This document shows positions 57,738 to 64,000 of a DNA stretch of 64,000 bases, piece by piece (position 1 is the stretch's first letter; each line of letters starts with the position of its first letter). This stretch comes from Arctopsyche grandis (lineage: Eukaryota > Arthropoda > Insecta > Trichoptera > Hydropsychidae): positions 9,899,001-9,963,000 of the forward strand of contig NC_135358.1 in NCBI RefSeq assembly GCF_051622035.1, given 5' to 3'. A program made the position numbers and the translations under genes. Under the pieces are notes generated by a model that made no database searches, was not told the origin of the DNA, and saw only the letters and a list, made by a program, of their open reading frames with translations.

Positions 57738-59285
57738 TTTATTACTAGTGTTGTGTCCGATGAAATATCATCGAATAGGTTATGGCATATTAACGTATGA
57801 CGTATTTTCTGTTGAGAGCCCGCCACGCTGAAAATTTTTCCAACTAGAATTATTTAGAAGTCCGATATAAAAATTGTAGCTGATCCAAAAAAAAACCCTA
57901 GAACTACTGCCGAGGATTTTGAGTTTTGTAAAGTTGTGTTTAAACTCTATATCTTGCAACAATATAAAATAAACAAAATAAGTATTAATGAATGTAGTTT
58001 TCCAAAACTAGTTCCATCTTCTTCATGGTTGTTAAAATGTAATGCTCACACTCTAAATGCCAAGCCACAACCTAAAATACTCAGCAGTTAGGGATTTCCA
58101 TCGCGTAATTCTGCTATGGTTATAAATTCAGAAATTCCGGTGTAAACGAATCTTTATAAATGTGACAAACGAATGACACGGATTAAGGTATGTTCATACT
58201 TAACAGGACTGCACGGCTTCAGCACTGCATGACTCCGTTTAAAAGATGTCATTTTATTACATTTCTATTCAGATCTACCTACACGTCGCGGTCACGTCAC
58301 GCTTACATCACTTTGGCCGAGTGCAAGGCAAAATCGGCTTACTTATACATTAGAGGCCATGACGATACGGCGCAATATTGCTTACGCCGTATTGTCGAGT
58401 ACTTACAATATGAATGCATACACGTGCATTCGTAGCTACGCGTCAGAATACAAGTCAGCAAAAATGTTTCGGCGTTTATCGAACGAAAAATTATGTATAA
58501 TCACGTTTTTGTTGGAAGAAGAAGCTCAAGAAGGCAATAATAAAGCACGGAGGCGTTTTGATGTGCATCCCATGTTAAAAAATAGAAAAACCGAAGGAGA
58601 GTTTTGGACACTGTATAAGGAGCTTGTGGATGTGGACAAATTTTTTTTAAATATTTCCGTAAAAAAATTAAATTTTTTTTAAATATTTGCGCCAAAACCA
58701 TGTCGAAAGATTGAACAGCTGTCAACTGTCACTATCGATAATTGGTCCAAAACAGCAAAGCGGCAGAATCATGGCACGTAATTCGCGTGTATATTTCCAC
58801 GATGGCCAAAAAAACGGATACGATACGTTGACGGATGTTGCTGTAAGGTATGAACAGGAAATGTCGGGTACTGCTGTAAGCCTGCCGTGGCGTAAACGTG
58901 ACGGTTGGTATGAATATACCCATACAAAATGTACCAAAGAATACTTTTCGTACGGCCGGATACCTGCTGAAGTCGGTACGTGCTGACTAAGTATGAACAG
59001 ACCTTTATACGACCCATGTTCAATGCATTTTTTTTCAAAACTGCCTAGAAAGGCTTAGCGGGTAGTATTCTTGTTTACTTTGTATATGATCAAAATACAA
59101 CGTTTTTCAGACCTATGGACTTGTTGGCAAAACGTCGATCAGCGTTGGTCAGCATTCAAAGGGTTAAGCTATTAATTAAAAAAAAAGAAAAGTGTAGGTT
59201 TTGTGTTCGATCCTCACGCGGTCGTATTTTTTTTTTAATATATTTAATTTAATATTTATATTTAATTGTTTAATATGAAAAACTA
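57738..59285 (+). repeat. Repeat W, long copy carrying a Harbinger-like insertion
   Basis: It starts TTACTAGTGTTGTGTCCGAT, includes the internal part found at 46196-46575, is interrupted at 58189-59006, resumes with CATGTTCAATGC and CTTAGCGGGTAGTATTCTTG, and ends with GTGTTCGATCCTCACGCGGT and a poly-T/TATTTAATTG tail. No coding capacity recognised. Confidence 0.65.
58189..59006 (+). mobile_element. Harbinger-like nonautonomous element, copy 4 (reference copy)
   Basis: Ends AGGTATGTTCATACTTAACA and GACTAAGTATGAACAGACCT with TTA on both sides. About 820 bp. The frame at 58462-58682 encodes MFRRLSNEKLCIITFLLEEE, RRRFDVHPMLKNRKTEGEF and WTLYKEL, like the start of HARBI1-type transposases, and then ends in an internal deletion. 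The right third (MARNSRVYFHDG... frame) is well conserved among copies but may simply be terminal noncoding sequence. It contains TATCGATA near 58732. Confidence 0.8.
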
Positions 59286-59550
59286 CCTACCTACATATAA
59301 ACAATATAAAACACCATTAGAGAAATTAATTAATTAAATACTTTTTCAATAGATGGCGCTAAATGCCCAGAGACTTATTTCCCTAGAGGAAACATTAATA
59401 ACAAACAGTATATATAGGTGTTTTTCGTTCATCTGGTATTATATTCGTACGTTTTGTTGGCAGTGCTTTTACATATGTCGAATCAAAATGACTATTATAG
59501 TACGGCGAGTGTTATCTCACACAGACACACAGAATAACGCTATTATACAT

Positions 59551-59890
59551 GGTTCGGTGATTACTAGCCAAATGTGAACTGGTCACAGGACAACCGATCG
59601 CTCTAGATCGGTCACACGAGATCACCCGTCACACTAAAACTGGTCACGAGAAAACTGTTCACACCCGAAAATTGTTCATGAAAAAACTGGTCACACCCAA
59701 AAATTAAAAATTGATTGAATGTTTGGGTGTGACCAGTTTTTTTTGTGACTAATTTTCGGGTGTGAACAGTTTTCTCGTGACCAGTCTTAGGGTGTGATCA
59801 GTTTTAGTGTGACGGGTGATCACGTGTGACCGATCTAGAGCGACCGGTTGTCCTGTGACTGGTTCACATATGACTAGTAGTCCGTTTACC
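59551..59890. mobile_element. Foldback element, family F copy 4 (340 bp)
   Basis: It starts GGTTCGGTGATTACTAGCCA and ends GACTAGTAGTCCGTTTACC, flanked by perfect ATTATACAT (59542-59550 and 59891-59899). The arms contain tandem AACTGGTCAC units and complements, with a short centre around AATTAAAAATTGATTG. Confidence 0.95.
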
Positions 59891-59992
59891 ATTATACATA
59901 CATATACGTACATGATATGATTGATTCTGCTTTTTGATTAAAGATGTAATAAGTGACTTAATATTCAAATGAATTTCTTCGTTCAGTTGATA

Positions 59993-60499
59993 ACACTGAG
60001 CAACAAAAAATCACGTTTTTGAGTTACCAGAGCGGAGACCAGCCAATCTTTACTAAGTTTGACCCGCTGAGATGGCAAGTCCGTCGCTTACGCGCGTGTG
60101 GTGGAACTCTCGTTTGCCGTCTCGCTTGCACAAACGCTTGTGTTATACGCATTACGGGATCTGAATGAAAATCTTTCTTACGCAAAAACCGCTGGAGTTA
60201 GTACGTTTAGATAAAAAAAAAATATTGGGATAGAAAACCAATCCTTATAAACGTGGAGAAATAAAAAATTTGCCAAATAAATGAAAAATAGCACGGAAAA
60301 AAAATATATTTTTGAATTTTAAAATTCGCTAGACAATTAATTAGAAGTATTTTAAAGCAATGAAATATAAAAACTAATAGAAAAAATATCTGACTATTGA
60401 TTCCAATACTCACTTTGATCGGAACAATCCTAAATTTTGAGTCAAACTTAGTGAAGATTGGCTGGTCTCCGCTCTGGTATTTTTTTTTGTTGCTCAGTT
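59993..60499. mobile_element. MITE family Z, copy 2 (about 507 bp)
   Basis: Inverted termini of about 60 bp: (AC)ACTGAGCAACAAAAAAT...ACCAGAGCGGAGACCAGCC-AATCTT and the complementary right end. Probably TA-flanked (59991-59992, 60500-60501). It ends about 200 bp before the CoA-transferase 5' region. Confidence 0.7.
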
Positions 60500-60701
60500 T
60501 AATTATGCAGCATACCAAGATATATTTTCAATTTCAATTCGTGTTTTATATTTATAAACCAAGTCAAAATCAGCCAAATCGAAATATTGAAAGTGACGGC
60601 CGTAAAATTTGGAGCTACGGCCAAAGAGGGCCTGACTGAAGGGTCGGGCGCAGGTGCCAAAAAGACAAAAGTGAATCTAGCCAAGAGATAAAAGTTGAAA
60701 G

Positions 60702-60788
60702 ATGAGCAACACGGCGGTGGCGGCCACCTCGTGCGCCCCCGACGAGGAGTCGGAGACCGGAGCCGGAGCAGGCTCGGCCGCTCAGCAG
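60702..60788 (+). CDS. Possible separate or alternative first exon
   Basis: The ATG at 60702 opens MSNTAVAATSCAPDEESETG-AGAGSAAQQ, ending exactly at a good donor CAGCAG|GTCAGT (60788/60789), phase 0. It is in a different frame from the CoA-transferase start 42 bp further on. It could be the first exon of another gene that continues beyond the window, an upstream ORF, or an alternative 5' exon. No downstream partner could be identified. Confidence 0.3.
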
Positions 60789-60829
60789 GTCAGTCATTGG
60801 CATTGGCATTGTCGTTGATTCATTACGAG

Positions 60830-63800
60830 ATGAGCGCGATGTGGAGACGGTCGGTCTGCGGAGTGGCGGGGGCGCTCCGTGACCCGCTGTCGGGCTCTTC
60901 GGTGCTGGACCTGACGCGGGTGGTGGCGGGGCCCTTCTGCACGCAGCTGCTGGGCGATTTGGGCGCGAAAGTGTTCAAGGTGGAGCGGCCGGCCGGCGGG
61001 GACGAGACGCGCCGTTGGGGCCCTCCCTATGTCGGCGACTCTGACGTCACCTGCTACTTTGTCTGTCTCAATAGGAACAAAATGAGTGTGTGTGTCGATC
61101 TGAAAACTCCCCAAGGTATCCAACTTCTTTTCCTGGGGACTACTATGATTGCACAAGTCTTTCGACCACCATAACTCGATTGGATCAAACCTTTGTTTAT
61201 TTTATCTTTATACTGATAGCAAGTTGGTATTTCGATCCAGTTCTTTTACACCTTATTTGTCAAAGTGTAAAAAGTGACCATTTATAAACGCTAACGAACA
61301 TTATAAAATCATGGATGCACATATTTTAAATAATTTATACATTTTCTTGTATGCTCTTATAACATTCATCACAAGACTGGTTAAAATTATACCGTGATAA
61401 AATTATATGCGATAAGCAAACATTTTAAAGTTTCAACGTTCGATTGCGTTTTAGCATTGTTCATCTAAGAAAGAAGTCATTCAGGAAAGTGCATTTGTTC
61501 CTGGTAAACGGAAACAATATTCAACTTGATTGCCAATATTTTTAAGGAAACATCATTTCCGCTAATGGCTTTGAATATTTCAATCCATATATTAGATACA
61601 AAAAAAGTTATATTGGATGAAAAAAAAAATGTACTGATTTTATCTCACCCCTTATCAGGACAGATACCAAAAAAATCAATACCATACTTGTAAAACCAAA
61701 ACATATGGTCACTTTAAAAAATTTTGCAACTTTTCTTTTTCGTAGAATAGAAGTAGAATGCATATAATGGTCATTGTTAACAAAAGTATCGTCTAAAAGC
61801 GAGCCATCGAAGAGAGAGACGGAAAGTCAGAAGAGAGACAAAGTTTAGCAAACAATGAACAAACTCTGCCGCGCAGAGTTTTTGTAGCAACATTTTTTGA
61901 GGCTGAGAGAAATTCTATGCATTCTACTTCTATGGTTTTTATATATCTCTAAACCTAGGTGTTAACTCTCTATTTCTATCCTATCAAGTAGTTCAGCCTC
62001 TATATAAGTAATGAGATATAACGTCGTAGAACGAAACACTTGCTTAGGAGTGAAAGGAAACTCTGCAATTGTTGGCTAAGTAAAAGTCGTTTGCCATTTG
62101 GATTTTGAAGTGAAAATATTAAAGACCTTTTATGCTCTCGATGGTAATCCTGTTCACTACTTTCTGATAGGAATGTTTAATTCACTGTCAATCATTAACT
62201 TATCCAACGGCTATATTTTTCCCTTATTTAAAAAAAATCCACTTTTCAATTATTCTCTCACACCCATTTTAATGTTAGGAATCATGAATGCTATAAAATA
62301 ATGTGATACAATAATTGGAACAATCACTTCAGTTGACCTAATTTACATATACAATTGCCCTCAACAACTTTTCCTTTCATTCATAAATATTACTAATTAA
62401 TTCTTATAATTACTATTTAGTGTGTTTAGTTTGACTTGAAATATAATTCGGACTCACAAATTGATACGACTTTTATATGCATATGTTTTTTTTAGCATAA
62501 TCAGTTGACCTTCTCTACAATTTACTTTTCGATTTAACATGTGTTCTGACGTCATGTGTCAACTGCGGAACAGAATCAGTATTTTATTCAGGAAGGTCAA
62601 ATTAGTATAACAATACCATAAATTGTTAAGTGTAGAAACAAGATGATTTTAAAACTCAAATATTAAGCTAATGTTTATTACAAAAAAAATTACATACATA
62701 GGTCTAATTATAACACAGCTATATACAGTTCAGTTCTCATGAAAGTGAATGTGAAATAACCAGTATGTTGTAAGATTTCTGCAGCTTAACTTAACATTTC
62801 ATATCTACATAAAGCATGCACTAACTATTGATATAAATTATTAAATAAAACAAATATTTTTACTTTATAATTTGTATAACGTTTTTTTCTTTTTCTTTAT
62901 CAATCCAGCAATCTTAATCATATAAACACATCAACTTCATTATCAGAAAACGTTTGCGTTCATGCTATTTTACATCTAAGCTGTTCAAAAAATAAAGAAC
63001 TCAAATAAAATTATTTGAATGTAACTAATAATAATTTGTTATTAGCTAAAAAAAGAAAATTGCTGTAAACTTTTAGGAATATCCATCATACATGACCTGG
63101 CAAAGAAATGCGACATTTTGGTCGAAAATTTCGTACCTGGAAAATTAGATGAATTGGGACTCGGATACGAAAAGTTGAAGAAAATTGCACCACATCTTAT
63201 TTACTGTTCTATTACCGGATTCGGTCCCGACGGGCCGTATTCCAAAAAGCCAGGGTATTACGCACTGTTAAAATAATTAAAATATTAAAATTATACTCAC
63301 GTGTTGAAATAAAATATTGTTCAGGTACGACGTAATAGCTGCCGGTTATGGAGGATTGCTGAGTATTACGGGCGACGAAGGCGGTGGACCAGTTAAACCA
63401 GGCGTCGCTATGACCGATATAGCTACGGGGCTACACGCTTACGGTTCTATCATGGCCGCTATGCTTTTGAGACAGCGGACTGGTAGGGGTCAGAAAATTG
63501 ATTGCAATCTCTTGTCCACGCAAGTCGGTAGTTTGATCAATTTGGGATCCAATTATCTCAACGCCGGGGAGATACCGGGAAGATTAGGAACAGCACACGC
63601 CAGCATCGTTCCGTATCAAGCGTTTCACACAAAAGACGGTTACATTATCATCGGTACAGGATCTGATGAACAGTTTCGAGCATTGTGTAGTATTCTAAAC
63701 ATCAAACATGTATCCTACGATGAAAAGTTCTCGTCTAATAAAATGAGAGTCAAAAATCGTAAAGAACTTCTATCGTTATTGGAGAGTATTTTCTCTACTA

Positions 63801-64000
63801 AAACCACTGATGATTGGTTGAAATCGTTGAAGGGTAGTCCGTTTCCTCACGGCCCAGTAAACGAATTCGATAAAGTATTCGAGGATGAACATATCCGTAG
63901 TATAAATCTCGTCGAAGAACTAGATCATCCGACAGCTGGGAAAATTAAGGTTGTCGGGCCACCGACAAAGTTCAGCGATGGTGGTAATAGAATTAGAATG
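60830..64000 (+). CDS. SUGCT: Class III CoA-transferase (SUGCT type), 5' part
   Basis: Exons 60830-61115, 63077-63254 and 63325 to the window edge, phases consistent, 380 codons so far. The N-terminus MSAMWRRSVCGVAGALRDP is basic and suits a mitochondrial presequence. Family III CoA-transferase landmarks follow: LDLTRVVAGPFCTQLLGDLG, KVERPAGGDETRRWGPP, LNRNKMSVCVDL, FVPGKLDELGLGYEKL, SITGFGPDGPY and the catalytic-Asp region TDIATGLHAYGSIMAAMLL (Asp ~186), then RTGRGQKIDCNLL. The family includes succinate-hydroxymethylglutarate CoA-transferase, which forms glutaryl-CoA in mitochondria. The fit to SUGCT rather than formyl-CoA transferase is by overall resemblance. An in-frame ATG upstream (60695) is less likely as the start. 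The C-terminus lies beyond 64000. Confidence 0.9.
61116..63076 (+). other. CoA-transferase intron 1
   Basis: AT-rich 1.96-kb intron. It contains a probable 200-bp MITE (61739-61937) and a chance 67-codon frame at 62098-62301 without domain features. Confidence 0.55.
61739..61937. mobile_element. Small MITE with GAAGTAGAATGCATA termini
   Basis: AATAGAAGTAGAATGCATAT at 61744 and the complementary ATGCATTCTACTTCTATGG at 61917-61937 face each other around a segment containing CTCTGCCGCGCAGAG, itself a palindrome. No flanking duplication was identified with confidence. Confidence 0.5.

Noticed and set aside
58687-58986. Conserved frame MARNSRVYFHDGQKNGYD... present in all four Harbinger-like copies
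   Set aside because: Similarity among copies reflects recent common origin. In copy 1 the frame is broken and in copy 3 it is shortened, and the C-terminal codons overlap the terminal repeat, so coding function is not supported.

Overview
The window is a stretch of insect nuclear genome. The evidence is multi-exon protein genes with short GT-AG introns, products belonging to metazoan families (a TBP-related factor 2, Acinus, a Rab3GAP catalytic subunit, a BTB/C2H2 factor, a DDX5/17-type helicase), AT-rich intergenic DNA, and many tRNA-derived SINEs, MITEs and DNA-transposon relics. A holometabolous insect is most likely. Lepidoptera or Trichoptera are plausible, but the sequence does not settle the order.

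Genes, left to right. 1-13 kb has no convincing gene, only repeats (SINEs, a decayed LINE end, MITEs). 13275-16311 (+) is a six-exon leucine-rich-repeat/FN3 single-pass membrane protein of 875 aa. 17643-19157 (-) holds two 5' exons of a Rab3GAP catalytic subunit; the rest of that gene is not visible. 21845-24487 (+) is a three-exon BTB protein with two C2H2 fingers (313 aa). 25899-29555 (-) is Acinus (five exons, 1110 aa) with a large 24-bp coding minisatellite. 38635-39753 (-) is TRF2 (three coding exons, 286 aa), probably driven from the GC-rich block at about 41.0-41.2 kb. 43988-54301 (+) is a DDX5/DDX17 (Rm62-like) DEAD-box helicase in six exons (874 aa). 60830-64000 (+) is the 5' part of a SUGCT-type class III CoA-transferase that runs off the window. 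The genes are ordinary, dispersed housekeeping or developmental genes and do not form a joint pathway. Acinus, the DDX helicase and TRF2 are all nuclear gene-expression factors, but nothing in the sequence links them beyond proximity.

The accessory DNA is the unusual part. A family of palindromic and short MITE-like elements (seven copies) shares two distinct terminal sequences, GGTTCGGTGATTA and GGTAAACGGA(C/T)TA, and is flanked by 8-9 bp target duplications, although the interiors differ. One copy contains a Harbinger-like element, which in turn contains a hAT element with a perfect 8-bp duplication. All of this sits at the edge of a second hAT-like element that holds an LTR-like sequence and another foldback copy (30080-34798). 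Other notable items are a candidate poison exon in the helicase gene, a SINE whose tRNA-like head shows compensatory pairing changes, a composite inverted pair of Harbinger derivatives around a GC-rich 0.5-kb segment, and two abutting LTRs sharing one GTAT target site.

Exon boundaries were assigned by eye from GT/AG sites, reading-frame phase and family conservation. No alignments or database searches were run.
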